Below, piece by piece: positions 50,149 to 57,729 of a stretch of DNA of 64,000 nt; within the stretch, counting starts at the first letter, position 1; each line of letters opens with the position of its first letter. Both the position numbers and the translations under genes were made by a program. The stretch comes from a virus: positions 62,001 to 126,000 of IMG/VR virus record IMGVR_UViG_3300013104_000002, one strand, 5' to 3'. A model generated the notes under the pieces. That model was not told where the DNA came from and ran no database searches. It worked only from the letters and a program-made list of their open reading frames with translations.

Positions 50149-50535
50149 ATGCAAACACAAATAGACAATACAGAAAATAATATATTAATAGCAAAGTTCT
50201 TAGGCTGGAAAGAACAAACAGACCCAACAAGAAGATGGTTTACACAGTTCTTTAATGAGTATGGAGAGCGAAAAGGAGGAACAAACAAAGAACCTTTATT
50301 ATTTCATTCTGATTGGAACTGGCTTATGTTAGCAGTAGAAAAGATAAACAGCTTTGAAAGTGGTCGTTTTACCGTTCAAATTAATTCAATGGATACTTAT
50401 ATCCACGATTTAGTAAAAGGAGGTTATATTTTTCAATCTGAGTGTAAATGGCAAACTTATGAGCTTATTAATTCAGTTTATGAAGCAGTAATAGAGTTTA
50501 TAAAATGGTATAACGAACAACAAAAGGCGGGATAA
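50149..50535 (+). CDS. hypothetical protein
   Basis: A 128-residue protein with FLGWKEQTDPTRRWFTQFFN and LLFHSDWNWLMLAVEKIN. Trp-rich and common-looking among Bacteroidota phages. Function unknown. Confidence 0.6.
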   Translation: MQTQIDNTENNILIAKFLGWKEQTDPTRRWFTQFFNEYGERKGGTNKEPLLFHSDWNWLMLAVEKINSFESGRFTVQINSMDTYIHDLVKGGYIFQSECKWQTYELINSVYEAVIEFIKWYNEQQKAG

Positions 50536-50556
50536 AAGAATAAAACAGAAATTACT

Positions 50557-50775
50557 ATGACAACAGACCAAATAAAAGAAAAGCTTTGCGAATATGATGA
50601 ACGCAATCCAAACTACAATAAAGACTATCCTAAAGTAAAAGAAGAATGCTACTGCGATAACTGTTTCTATGGGGGACATTATTTAGCAGAAGAATTATTA
50701 AAAGTCATTGCAGAACTCGAAAAAGAAAAAGAAGATTTTAAAATTCTTGAAAAATGCTATCTTGGTATTGAATAA
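50557..50775 (+). CDS. small Cys-containing protein
   Basis: A 72-residue acidic protein with ECYCDNCFYGGHY (possible metal site) and a helical C-terminus. Function unknown. Confidence 0.5.
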   Translation: MTTDQIKEKLCEYDERNPNYNKDYPKVKEECYCDNCFYGGHYLAEELLKVIAELEKEKEDFKILEKCYLGIE

Positions 50776-50788
50776 TTTTCTATATTTG
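50762..50788 (+). promoter_or_regulatory. probable promoter
   Basis: TTG (50762-50764), 16 nt, TATATTTG (50781-50788). The -7 box is perfect but the spacing is shorter than the 20 nt used elsewhere. Confidence 0.5.
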
Positions 50789-50794
50789 CACCTT

Positions 50795-50811
50795 AAATCA
50801 ATGTTTAACGG
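50795..50811 (+). repeat. 17-bp direct repeat, left copy
   Basis: AAATCAATGTTTAACGG, identical to 51036-51052. The copies bracket a small HTH gene. Confidence 0.65.
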
Positions 50812-50827
50812 CAAAAAAACTTATTAA

Positions 50828-51049
50828 ATGGGTTATATAGCAAGAGAAATAAGGACAAATAAGGTATATTATAGTAAAGGAGCAAACAAATTAGCGGATA
50901 AAATAGGCTGTAACTACTCAACTATAACAAAATACTTCTCTAAACAACAAAATAAAGGAACGGAAAAGGAAATAAAAGGCTTTATTATATCTGAAACAAT
51001 AGATTTAACTAACCAAAACCGAGGAAATAATATAAAAATCAATGTTTAA
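50828..51049 (+). CDS. small HTH protein between direct repeats
   Basis: A 73-residue basic protein. NKLADKIGCNYSTITKYFSK reads as a helix-turn-helix, resembling NUMOD1-type modules of homing endonucleases. Its last codons and stop lie in the right copy of a 17-bp repeat, and the left copy is just upstream of its start. It may be a small regulator or a fragment of a mobile element. Confidence 0.6.
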   Translation: MGYIAREIRTNKVYYSKGANKLADKIGCNYSTITKYFSKQQNKGTEKEIKGFIISETIDLTNQNRGNNIKINV

Positions 51050-51052
51050 CGG
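51036..51052 (+). repeat. 17-bp direct repeat, right copy
   Basis: Second exact copy of AAATCAATGTTTAACGG; it encodes the last residues and stop of the HTH gene. Confidence 0.65.
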
Positions 51053-51094
51053 GAATAAAACTTCCTATTCGGCGCAAAATAAAAAATAAAACAG

Positions 51095-51313
51095 ATGAAA
51101 ACAATCAAACAATGGTTAGAAACATTAGAAGAACCATACAAAACAGAAGCTTTAAATAACTCATACTCTTCAAATGAAGCTATAGAAGTAATGTCCCTAT
51201 CAGAAGCTTTGAAATGGGCTTTTACTTGGTCAGTTACCAATGAAGGTCACTACTATTGGTGTAATTTACATTCAATAAATCTAAATTCAGAAAGATTTGA
51301 ACAGGAAAGTTAA
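51095..51313 (+). CDS. small phage protein of the IKQWLETLEEPYKTEAL type
   Basis: A 72-residue protein: N-terminal KQWLETLEEPYKTEALNN helix, then SEALKWAFTWSVTNEGHYYW. The pattern is frequent in small phage proteins of Bacteroidota. Function unknown. Confidence 0.6.
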   Translation: MKTIKQWLETLEEPYKTEALNNSYSSNEAIEVMSLSEALKWAFTWSVTNEGHYYWCNLHSINLNSERFEQES

Positions 51314-51436
51314 TAGGTGTACAACCCCAACCCACAATAAATTTGACTTTCAAACAAGGGCAAAAAAGTGAATTTAACTTAAAAACAACAAAAATCAGGC
51401 GAAAATAGTGATTTTTTACCTATTCAAATATAAAGT

Positions 51437-51736
51437 ATGGTTATGAAAAATCCAAATAAGAAGTTTGATAAGCAATTAGACACAATGAGAGAAGAGGCTT
51501 TACAGTATTTAAAGTATCTGGTATATAATAAGTTTAAGCAAAATAAGACCTTAAATTGTTTTGGTTTAGCTATGGGTGTTTGCTTTTGGGTTGATTTAGA
51601 TAATGAGGTATTATATGACCATGAGGTAAATGATAAGTTTGTACAGGAATTTATTCAGGAATGGGATGATGTGTTTAAGCTTACAGGAGAAGGTATTAAA
51701 TGGTTTAGGGATGGTTCTGTTATTACTGATTGGTAA
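51437..51736 (+). CDS. hypothetical protein
   Basis: A 99-residue helical acidic protein (QYLKYLVYNKFKQNKTLNCF, ending FKLTGEGIKWFRDGSVITDW). A 120-nt gap without clear signals precedes it. Function unknown. Confidence 0.5.
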   Translation: MVMKNPNKKFDKQLDTMREEALQYLKYLVYNKFKQNKTLNCFGLAMGVCFWVDLDNEVLYDHEVNDKFVQEFIQEWDDVFKLTGEGIKWFRDGSVITDW

Positions 51737-51751
51737 CTATTGTTTATCCTG

Positions 51752-51776
51752 TTTTAATTTCTTTTTCGCGCGAATT
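51752..51776 (+). repeat. intergenic T-tract/CGCGCG element
   Basis: TTTTAATTTCTTTTTCGCGCG-type element between a stop codon and the next ATG (51797). One of at least eight related copies. Confidence 0.6.
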
Positions 51777-51796
51777 AATCAATTAAACTTAATACT

Positions 51797-52042
51797 ATGA
51801 AAACTATAATTAACATAGAAAACCACATTATAAACCGTTTAAAAATTTACTGTGTGGATTATCAAAGCATAAGAGGATTTAACACTAATTATTTAATACA
51901 TGAAGCTTATAAACCTGAATATTTAACCTTAAAATATAATACAGTTTTAATAGGTTGTAAAGGGCATGAAATAAGTGTAACAGAATTGGATATTAAATCT
52001 TTAATAAAACTATTTAGATTTATTGTAAGAGGTGGTAATTAG
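51797..52042 (+). CDS. hypothetical protein
   Basis: An 81-residue basic protein (TIINIENHIINRLKIYCVDY, then VTELDIKSLIKLF). Function unknown. Confidence 0.5.
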   Translation: MKTIINIENHIINRLKIYCVDYQSIRGFNTNYLIHEAYKPEYLTLKYNTVLIGCKGHEISVTELDIKSLIKLFRFIVRGGN

Positions 52043-52061
52043 TAGTATTTTTTATTTCTGT

Positions 52062-52086
52062 TTTAATTTTCTTTTTCCCGCGATTT
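52062..52086 (+). repeat. intergenic T-tract/CCCGCG element
   Basis: Copy of the recurring element (TTAATTTTCTTTTTCCCGCG), ending 22 nt before the ATG at 52108. Confidence 0.6.
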
Positions 52087-52107
52087 AACAACTAATAACA
52101 AAACAAC

Positions 52108-52557
52108 ATGAAAGACTTAATAATAACAGCTTTAAACGAAGCTAATACGATTTTAGAGAAAAGAGTACCACAAACAAATATAGAAGTAAAGCAGGTTATT
52201 ATAGAGGATGTTAACCCCTTGGAACTGGTTAAATTTATGAAGAAAAATAATATTCCCGATAATGCTTGGTTCGGGGGTATTGATAACGGTTATGATGGTT
52301 TTAGTGATGTTTGTTTAAATTACGATGTTATTTTACCCACTACAGAAAAAGAGAAATTAAAATTTAGACAAGAAAAGTTTAAACAAATAGCATTTAAACC
52401 TGTACATGATATTCTAATTAGTAACGGTTATAAAAGAGTAGGGTTTAATTCAGGATTATTAAAACAGTTTTCTGATACTAATGTATTTGATATGTTCTTT
52501 AATAAAGAATTTGATAGGCTTGTAGAGTATTATTCGCTATCTTTTATCCTTGCTTAA
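52108..52557 (+). CDS. hypothetical protein
   Basis: A 149-residue protein with an N-terminal helix (LNEANTILEKRVPQTN) and a Gly/Asp-rich segment AWFGGIDNGYDGFSDVCLNYD. Function unknown. Confidence 0.5.
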   Translation: MKDLIITALNEANTILEKRVPQTNIEVKQVIIEDVNPLELVKFMKKNNIPDNAWFGGIDNGYDGFSDVCLNYDVILPTTEKEKLKFRQEKFKQIAFKPVHDILISNGYKRVGFNSGLLKQFSDTNVFDMFFNKEFDRLVEYYSLSFILA

Positions 52558-52579
52558 TTTTCTTTTTCCCGCCAATTTT
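52552..52579 (+). repeat. intergenic T-tract/CCCGCC element
   Basis: Third close copy (CTTAATTTTCTTTTTCCCGC) straddling the preceding stop, 20 nt before the ATG at 52600. Confidence 0.6.
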
Positions 52580-52599
52580 AATAATTAAAATGAATATTT

Positions 52600-52803
52600 A
52601 TGAACGATAGTGTATTAGATAGACAAAGAAAAATTGAAAAACTAGAAAATGAACTCCTCTTAATAAAGCAAAACTTTAGATTACTAAAGAGAAATGATAA
52701 AAATTATAAACAAGTGAGAGATAGTATTAATAATATGTATAATAAAATAGAGAATTTAAGACAACGTAATAAGCTTTTAATTTCTTTTATCGGAGATTTT
52801 TAA
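52600..52803 (+). CDS. small coiled-coil protein
   Basis: A 67-residue Lys/Asn-rich helical protein (RQRKIEKLENELLLIKQNF...). Function unknown. Confidence 0.45.
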   Translation: MNDSVLDRQRKIEKLENELLLIKQNFRLLKRNDKNYKQVRDSINNMYNKIENLRQRNKLLISFIGDF

Positions 52804-52820
52804 CTTTTAAATTATTTACT

Positions 52821-53006
52821 ATGAAACTATCTATATCGACATTTAAAATACTGTGCCACTTATGGAATTACCCCGAAGAAGTTTTAGAAGATAGAGAATA
52901 TCTTAATAAGACTTTATTGGCTTTAAATAGTCAGGATATTAATTTCAGTAAAAAAGAGAAAGAAACTGCAATAAAAGAAATAACTAAACTCTTAGATGTA
53001 TTATGA
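52821..53006 (+). CDS. small helical protein
   Basis: A 61-residue acidic protein (FKILCHLWNYPEEVLEDRE...). It overlaps the next by 4 nt. Function unknown. Confidence 0.45.
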   Translation: MKLSISTFKILCHLWNYPEEVLEDREYLNKTLLALNSQDINFSKKEKETAIKEITKLLDVL

Positions 53007-53209
53007 CAAACTTGCAATTAAAAAACGACATAGAAAAATTGCTATCTTATGATATGTACTGTTATAGTGATATTACAACAGATTACTGCCCTGAACTTGG
53101 TTTTATATTAGATGTTAAAGATAATAGTTATTTTTACACTAATAAGCAGGACAGAGATAATGATGATTCAGAGATTATGAAATTATTAGAAAATAAATTT
53201 TACATGTAA
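53003..53209 (+). CDS. small acidic protein
   Basis: A 68-residue acidic protein (DMYCYSDITTDYCPELGFIL). It shares one base with the next ATG. Function unknown. Confidence 0.45.
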   Translation: MTNLQLKNDIEKLLSYDMYCYSDITTDYCPELGFILDVKDNSYFYTNKQDRDNDDSEIMKLLENKFYM

Positions 53210-53409
53210 TGAACTTAAACGAAAGAATTTTAGAAAATGACTACCCTGTTAACTGGGGTTATTTGTATGTAGCTGATAACAGAATAATTCGTTCAGATAT
53301 ACAAGGTACAATTGCAGACTTAAAAAGAGATTTAAGAAGTCAGGGAATTTCTTGCACAGTAATTACTTTATGTGATATTGAAGGTAGAAGAAAATTGATG
53401 ACAGAGTAA
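53209..53409 (+). CDS. small hypothetical protein
   Basis: A 66-residue protein (VNWGYLYVADNRIIRSDIQG, then SQGISCTVITLCDIEGRR), alpha/beta in appearance. Function unknown. Confidence 0.5.
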   Translation: MNLNERILENDYPVNWGYLYVADNRIIRSDIQGTIADLKRDLRSQGISCTVITLCDIEGRRKLMTE

Positions 53410-53424
53410 ATCAGTCAAAAAACA

Positions 53425-53487
53425 GGCAAAGGCGAGGTGCAGTCCGAAATAATAAGGAAATTGGGTTCGATTCCCTTTTTGCCACTA
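53425..53487 (+). tRNA. degenerate tRNA-like element (not a functional tRNA)
   Basis: GGCAAAG (53425-53431) can pair with TTTTGCC (53477-53483) as a 7-bp acceptor stem. A T-loop TTCGATT (53466-53472) is closed by GGG/CCC. The whole is ~60 nt, too short for D and anticodon arms, the T-stem is only 3 bp, and it ends ACTA instead of ACCA. It is either a tRNA relic or a tRNA 3'-end sequence captured as an attachment-like site. Confidence 0.35.
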
Positions 53488-53506
53488 ATTTAAAAACAAC
53501 TTAATT

Positions 53507-53713
53507 ATGAAAACATTTGAACTAATACCAACAAACGGTAGAAAATCGTTTTACGGAAAAGCAAAAGTAATAGAGTCAGAAAATAAAATAGAACTGCAAA
53601 GTTATGATACTATTGTAGCTCAAATTATTGATGGTGTGTTTACTGTAAATGGTAAATATAGCCTTACTACTGATATTCATATCAAGAGTTTTAGAAAATT
53701 TTATTCTGTTTAA
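53507..53713 (+). CDS. small beta-rich protein
   Basis: A 68-residue protein (KTFELIPTNGRKSFYGKAKV...) built of short strands. It is preceded by the tRNA-like element. Function unknown. Confidence 0.5.
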   Translation: MKTFELIPTNGRKSFYGKAKVIESENKIELQSYDTIVAQIIDGVFTVNGKYSLTTDIHIKSFRKFYSV

Positions 53714-53731
53714 TCTTTTTATGCGCGAAAA
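53708..53731 (+). repeat. intergenic T-tract/GCGCG element
   Basis: TTTAATCTTTTTATGCGCG then AAAA, a divergent copy of the recurring element, 24 nt before the ATG at 53755. Confidence 0.55.
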
Positions 53732-53754
53732 TAATAACTAAAAACAACGTAATT

Positions 53755-54057
53755 ATGAAATCAAATTTCCAAGTTTTTAAAGAGCAAGTAGGTAAAACAA
53801 GAACGTTTTTGTCTTCATTAATGGCTGTATGGGAGTCACCAAGCCACGATTTACTAGCATTATTGTTACAGAATCTTAGTTTTGATGGCTCAGAATGTAT
53901 AAATTACAATTTCAATAAAGACTTTAAGAAGTGTGAAGACATTGTAAAAGCTTTAAAGGAGTTAAAAGGGAGAAGCGAATCTTGTCCAGTAACACAATAT
54001 ATTTGTGAGGAAGTAGATTTACTTTATACAGGATATGTAGTAATGGGTAATTGTTAA
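53755..54057 (+). CDS. hypothetical protein
   Basis: A 100-residue protein with Cys at several positions and a helical centre (FKKCEDIVKALKELKGRSES). Function unknown. Confidence 0.5.
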   Translation: MKSNFQVFKEQVGKTRTFLSSLMAVWESPSHDLLALLLQNLSFDGSECINYNFNKDFKKCEDIVKALKELKGRSESCPVTQYICEEVDLLYTGYVVMGNC

Positions 54058-54060
54058 GCT

Positions 54061-54327
54061 ATGAAAAATTACAATCTAATAAGAGCAGAAAATAATGAGC
54101 TACAAAAATTGCAAAAATTTAAAAAGCCTTTCACAGATTTTGTAAATACAATAGTTTACTCAGGAGAAGAAACTGATGAAGATATGTGTGAATTTTTTCT
54201 ATTACAGGACAGCGAAAAAGAATTCGAAAAGTTAGACATAGAAATAGAAAAAACAGCCTTAAAATTAGCCAGACTTTTGGAATTAAAAGAACAAGAATTA
54301 AAAAACGCTATAATAAACATGTTATGA
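54061..54327 (+). CDS. small acidic helical protein
   Basis: An 88-residue coiled-coil-like acidic protein (FEKLDIEIEKTALKLARLLEL). It overlaps the next by 4 nt. Confidence 0.45.
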   Translation: MKNYNLIRAENNELQKLQKFKKPFTDFVNTIVYSGEETDEDMCEFFLLQDSEKEFEKLDIEIEKTALKLARLLELKEQELKNAIINML

Positions 54328-54542
54328 GTATGGACTTACTACAAGACGCATTAGAAAAAGTGACTTATGAAATGGCTTCAACAATAAAAAGAGGTCAGGA
54401 AATAACGTTAAATGAAAAATATACACTATATTTGTATGAAGCAGGACAAAGCTTAGTTATAGTGGAAACAGAAGACTGGAAAGAAATTTACTGGGTACAA
54501 TATAATCCAGAGAATAAAGCTATTGATTATGGAGGACTTTAA
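54324..54542 (+). CDS. small hypothetical protein
   Basis: A 72-residue acidic protein (KYTLYLYEAGQSLVIVETED, WKEIYWVQYNPE) with a beta-rich centre. Function unknown. Confidence 0.5.
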   Translation: MSMDLLQDALEKVTYEMASTIKRGQEITLNEKYTLYLYEAGQSLVIVETEDWKEIYWVQYNPENKAIDYGGL

Positions 54543-54543
54543 A

Positions 54544-54729
54544 ATGGAGAACTTACATCAAATTAAGAATTATCTTGCAGAAGCATCAAGAAGAGCCAAT
54601 GATTTTGCCGATCAAAATAACGTTGAACTAATGGAATACTGGAAAGGTCAAGTTTTAGGAATGATTAAGATAATCAATCTTTTAGAATTAGATATTAATA
54701 CGGAATTTTATATAAAACAAATACCTTAA
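54544..54729 (+). CDS. small helical protein
   Basis: Read from ATG 54544, one nt after the previous stop, 61 residues (MENLHQIKNYLAEASRRAND...). An earlier in-frame TTG (54523) is possible. Function unknown. Confidence 0.45.
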   Translation: MENLHQIKNYLAEASRRANDFADQNNVELMEYWKGQVLGMIKIINLLELDINTEFYIKQIP

Positions 54730-54732
54730 ACT

Positions 54733-54930
54733 ATGGAAGATTTAAACATTAAATTATTAGAGGGTTATTTAACAGAGGGTAAAGATAACAAAGAAATAGA
54801 AATACAAGACTATGAAGATTTAGGAACAGAGATAAAAGTTTGGTACTATTGGTATACTCCAAATTTAGAAACTATATCTTTATTTGATTTAATCAGTTTT
54901 GTTTATAGTAAAAATTCAGTTTCTTTTTAA
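54733..54930 (+). CDS. small acidic protein
   Basis: A 65-residue protein (DYEDLGTEIKVWYYWYTPNL), aromatic-rich. Function unknown. Confidence 0.45.
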   Translation: MEDLNIKLLEGYLTEGKDNKEIEIQDYEDLGTEIKVWYYWYTPNLETISLFDLISFVYSKNSVSF

Positions 54931-54934
54931 CCCC

Positions 54935-54950
54935 TTTTTTTCGCCAAAAA
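54935..54950 (+). repeat. intergenic T-tract/CGCC/A-tract element
   Basis: Seven Ts, CGCC, five As directly after a stop codon, 22 nt before the next ATG; a short member of the recurring element. Confidence 0.5.
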
Positions 54951-54971
54951 AACAATTTAAAAAATAAAATT

Positions 54972-55193
54972 ATGACAACAGTAACAGTAGATATAGCAGA
55001 AAAAGATTTATTAAATTATACAATAATTGATAATATGAATTTAGAAATGTATGACGAAAACGGTCACAACAATTTATTTAAACAATATTCTTTCACGCTT
55101 TATCAAAAAAGAATTATGGGAGATGATAAAGTTACAATGCAAATATCTTTACATAGATTTTTATTGTTTAAAGGTTTTGGATTGGTAAAATAA
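54972..55193 (+). CDS. small hypothetical protein
   Basis: A 73-residue protein (TTVTVDIAEKDLLNYTIIDN, ending MQISLHRFLLFKGFGLVK). Function unknown. Confidence 0.45.
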   Translation: MTTVTVDIAEKDLLNYTIIDNMNLEMYDENGHNNLFKQYSFTLYQKRIMGDDKVTMQISLHRFLLFKGFGLVK

Positions 55194-55214
55194 CTATGTT
55201 TTTATCTATTTTTG
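55182..55214 (+). promoter_or_regulatory. probable promoter
   Basis: TTG (55182-55184), 22 nt, TATTTTTG (55207-55214), matching the consensus. It lies 38 nt before the ATG at 55252. Confidence 0.6.
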
Positions 55215-55251
55215 CCGAAAATTATACATACATTTACAAAAAATACTTATT

Positions 55252-55605
55252 ATGAATGATAGAAATATAAAGTTTGCCGAATTTATGGGTATTATAAATA
55301 CAGATAAAGATTTAGGAAAGTGGTTTTTAGAAAATCCAAAAGACGAAGAAATAAATTTTTCCTTTGATTGGAATAAAGTACACGAACTAAAAGAGTTTAT
55401 AGAGAGTCAATACGAGGTTTTTGTGCATATTTTAGGTAAAGGCTGTTTAGTTACTACAACTAACTCAAAATTATTAGAAGCTAACGATTGGAATGATTGT
55501 TTAGCAATGTTAGAAATTTCTCCTGAGGAAGTACAAAGTATAACAGGAATTGAATGGGCTAACAGGGTTTTAGAAATATTTATAGATAAAATAAAAAGAT
55601 TATGA
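55252..55605 (+). CDS. hypothetical protein
   Basis: A 117-residue acidic protein (KFAEFMGIINTDKDLGKWF, then FSFDWNKVHELKEFIES). It resembles the 50149 protein in its opening (small KFAEFxG/AKFLGW start followed by a Trp-containing helix). Function unknown. Confidence 0.55.
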   Translation: MNDRNIKFAEFMGIINTDKDLGKWFLENPKDEEINFSFDWNKVHELKEFIESQYEVFVHILGKGCLVTTTNSKLLEANDWNDCLAMLEISPEEVQSITGIEWANRVLEIFIDKIKRL

Positions 55606-55769
55606 AAAAAGAAATATTAAAAGCTATTATGGAAAGATATGGCTCTCTATCAACATTAAAAACAGCAATGTATGAAGATTTAGATACAGTTATTGTTAAT
55701 CTTTCTGCTGACTTAGATGATGAATATTCAGAGGAGGAAATTTCAGATTACGTAAGTTTAATTCTATAA
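55602..55769 (+). CDS. small acidic protein
   Basis: A 55-residue ORF starting inside the previous stop (4-nt overlap): MKKEILKAIMERYGSLSTLK, then a strongly acidic end. Function unknown. Confidence 0.45.
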   Translation: MKKEILKAIMERYGSLSTLKTAMYEDLDTVIVNLSADLDDEYSEEEISDYVSLIL

Positions 55770-55853
55770 ACTACTAAATTAACGCATATGAAAGATAGAC
55801 TAACAGATTATGACAAGAATTTCAGTAGAAGAGGCAATTAAAAAATTAGAGTT

Positions 55854-56225
55854 ATGAAAATAGAATTGAAGGACTTAATGAATGACAACGAAATGTTATC
55901 TCATATTTTTTTAGGGTGCATCAAAAGGGAGCATATTATTAAAATACGAGACAAATATGTAAATGGTAAAGATTGGAGAACTGAATCGGTTAAAATACCT
56001 GTAGAGATGAAAATAGGTGGGATTCCTGTAAACCCTAAAGAATTTTTTGATAGCTGGAAAGACCAAATGCAAGATATGATTTTTAAAAGAGCAAAATCAT
56101 TAGTTTCTGAAAAGTTAGGTTCTCAAAAGATGATAGACATGCAGAATAAACTTCAAGAATATGAAGAAGTTTTAAAAAGTTGGGAATCAGAAATTAAGTG
56201 GGATGTTGAAAACCCTTTAAAATAA
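55854..56225 (+). CDS. hypothetical protein
   Basis: A 123-residue basic helical protein (KREHIIKIRDKYVNGKDW). A short unassigned stretch (55770-55853) with two mini-ORFs of 15-17 codons precedes it. Function unknown. Confidence 0.5.
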   Translation: MKIELKDLMNDNEMLSHIFLGCIKREHIIKIRDKYVNGKDWRTESVKIPVEMKIGGIPVNPKEFFDSWKDQMQDMIFKRAKSLVSEKLGSQKMIDMQNKLQEYEEVLKSWESEIKWDVENPLK

Positions 56226-56249
56226 AATTTCAATATAAAAAAGGAAACT

Positions 56250-56525
56250 ATGAGAAACTATTTATTATTCAGCCTAGAACAGGACATGCCAATAAAATGG
56301 TTTGAAAAGTTCGACAAAGAAGAAATTAAAACAGCTATTATTAATCACCTAACAGAACATAAAACTGATCAATTAGAATTTTGTCGAGAATTTTCCGCAA
56401 AAGATTTAAAAAAGTATATAGGATATGAAATTATAGATTTCTATCAAAACAATAATAACAAGGTTTGTAAAGTAATCACAAAAGGAAATAGAGAGTTTTA
56501 TAAACCGTTAGATTCATACAAATGA
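56250..56525 (+). CDS. hypothetical protein
   Basis: A 91-residue protein (MPIKWFEKFDKEEIKTAIINH), helix then a strand-rich end. It overlaps the next gene by 4 nt. Confidence 0.5.
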   Translation: MRNYLLFSLEQDMPIKWFEKFDKEEIKTAIINHLTEHKTDQLEFCREFSAKDLKKYIGYEIIDFYQNNNNKVCKVITKGNREFYKPLDSYK

Positions 56526-56692
56526 AAGAACAATTAAGAGCTTTAATCACCAAGTTAGAGCAGGAGAATAGAAACAGAAGTATTATTTTAGAAGATGATA
56601 ATACTTTACCTGAAACACATTATAATTTACGTGTAAAGTATAACAATACATTATATATTATTAAACAGTTGAAAGAGATTTTACTTTCTTAA
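56522..56692 (+). CDS. small helical protein
   Basis: A 56-residue ORF (MKEQLRALITKLEQENRNRS...), coiled-coil-like. Function unknown. Confidence 0.45.
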   Translation: MKEQLRALITKLEQENRNRSIILEDDNTLPETHYNLRVKYNNTLYIIKQLKEILLS

Positions 56693-56713
56693 TTTCTTTT
56701 TTCGCGCAAAAAA
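56688..56713 (+). repeat. intergenic T-tract/CGCGC/A-tract element
   Basis: CTTAATTTCTTTTTTCGCGC then six As, overlapping a stop codon and ending 10 nt before the next ATG. Confidence 0.6.
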
Positions 56714-56722
56714 CTTAAAAAC

Positions 56723-57097
56723 ATGACAACACAAACAAAATCAATAAGATATTTCCAAAAAGGAGACTATATAGTAAGAACTGCTCCCTCAAAATCGTAT
56801 GGAGATAGAAGTTACATAGGAGAAAAGTTAACTTTTATAGGTATTGCAAATGGTAATATTTATTTAGAAAGGGAAGAAGATAATGTAATGACAAAAATAT
56901 TAGGAACAAAACAAATAGTTTTAGCTTTAGATATATGGAATGAAGATTGGCAATATTGGGAGAATCCAGAAGATTTGTTTGCAAAAGAACCTATCTTAAA
57001 TGAAAAATATTTACAGTATTTATTAGATAAAGCAGTTCTTGAAGAAAATTATGAGGAGGCAGAAAAAATCAAAAACCAGTTAAAAGACTTATTATGA
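56723..57097 (+). CDS. hypothetical protein with UVR-like C-terminal helix pair
   Basis: A 124-residue protein. The last ~32 residues (LQYLLDKAVLEENYEEAEKIKNQL) resemble the UVR motif (two helices) found in UvrB/UvrC and other proteins. The N-terminal part is beta-rich. Function unknown. Confidence 0.5.
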   Translation: MTTQTKSIRYFQKGDYIVRTAPSKSYGDRSYIGEKLTFIGIANGNIYLEREEDNVMTKILGTKQIVLALDIWNEDWQYWENPEDLFAKEPILNEKYLQYLLDKAVLEENYEEAEKIKNQLKDLL

Positions 57098-57291
57098 TAA
57101 GATATAGAATAACACAGATATTTGCGATGCTTTTAGTAATTACTTTATTTACTACTATTATTGTAGGGATAGCTTGGTTATTTAATGCGCAACCAGAAAA
57201 TTTATATAAAATCTGGAAATTTTTAGGGGGTTGCTTGGCAATTGCTTTTGTTTTTCAACTTTTATTCGGCGTAAAAATAGATTTTAAATGA
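57094..57291 (+). CDS. small two-TM membrane protein
   Basis: 65 residues with two hydrophobic segments (~8-30 and 43-60). It overlaps both neighbours by 4 nt. Function unknown. Confidence 0.5.
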   Translation: MIRYRITQIFAMLLVITLFTTIIVGIAWLFNAQPENLYKIWKFLGGCLAIAFVFQLLFGVKIDFK

Positions 57292-57437
57292 AACAGACAG
57301 ACTTAGAAGTCCTAAAAAGACTAAATAACGAAATAGACAGACAAGAAGTAATACAGTGGTTTAATGAAAACGACATAGATTATTTCACTATGACTGATTT
57401 AGAAATGTATATAACTTATATAGAAAAAAACTTATGA
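57288..57437 (+). CDS. small acidic protein
   Basis: A 49-residue ORF starting within the previous stop (ATGA): MKQTDLEVLKRLNNEIDRQE, then DYFTMTDLEMYITY. Function unknown. Confidence 0.45.
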   Translation: MKQTDLEVLKRLNNEIDRQEVIQWFNENDIDYFTMTDLEMYITYIEKNL

Positions 57438-57718
57438 AAACAATACAATTTACAGGAACAGAAATCGAGATAACTAATTTAAATTTCGCATTAGATATTT
57501 CAGATAACATTTTACCTAAACAAACTGAAACAAGAGTTTATCTTTTAACAGTGGAAGATAGTGATATTTCAGAAGAAAATATGAGTGATGGAGAATTTAT
57601 GAAATTAGCAGAAGAAAAGGGAAGTGTTTATTCTTTAGAAGGATTTCAACAGGCTTTTAATTGGGAAGAAGTTAATAGTAGCACCGATGTTATTAGATTT
57701 ATAAATGTAACTATTTAA
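57434..57718 (+). CDS. hypothetical protein
   Basis: A 94-residue acidic protein (KTIQFTGTEIEITNLNFALD, ending TDVIRFINVTI). Beta strands at both ends. Function unknown. Confidence 0.5.
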   Translation: MKTIQFTGTEIEITNLNFALDISDNILPKQTETRVYLLTVEDSDISEENMSDGEFMKLAEEKGSVYSLEGFQQAFNWEEVNSSTDVIRFINVTI

Positions 57719-57729
57719 TTCGAGGTAAA

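Noticed and set aside
55770-55853. Two mini-ORFs of 15-17 codons
   Set aside because: Too short to support; only their start/stop overlap with the next gene is suggestive.
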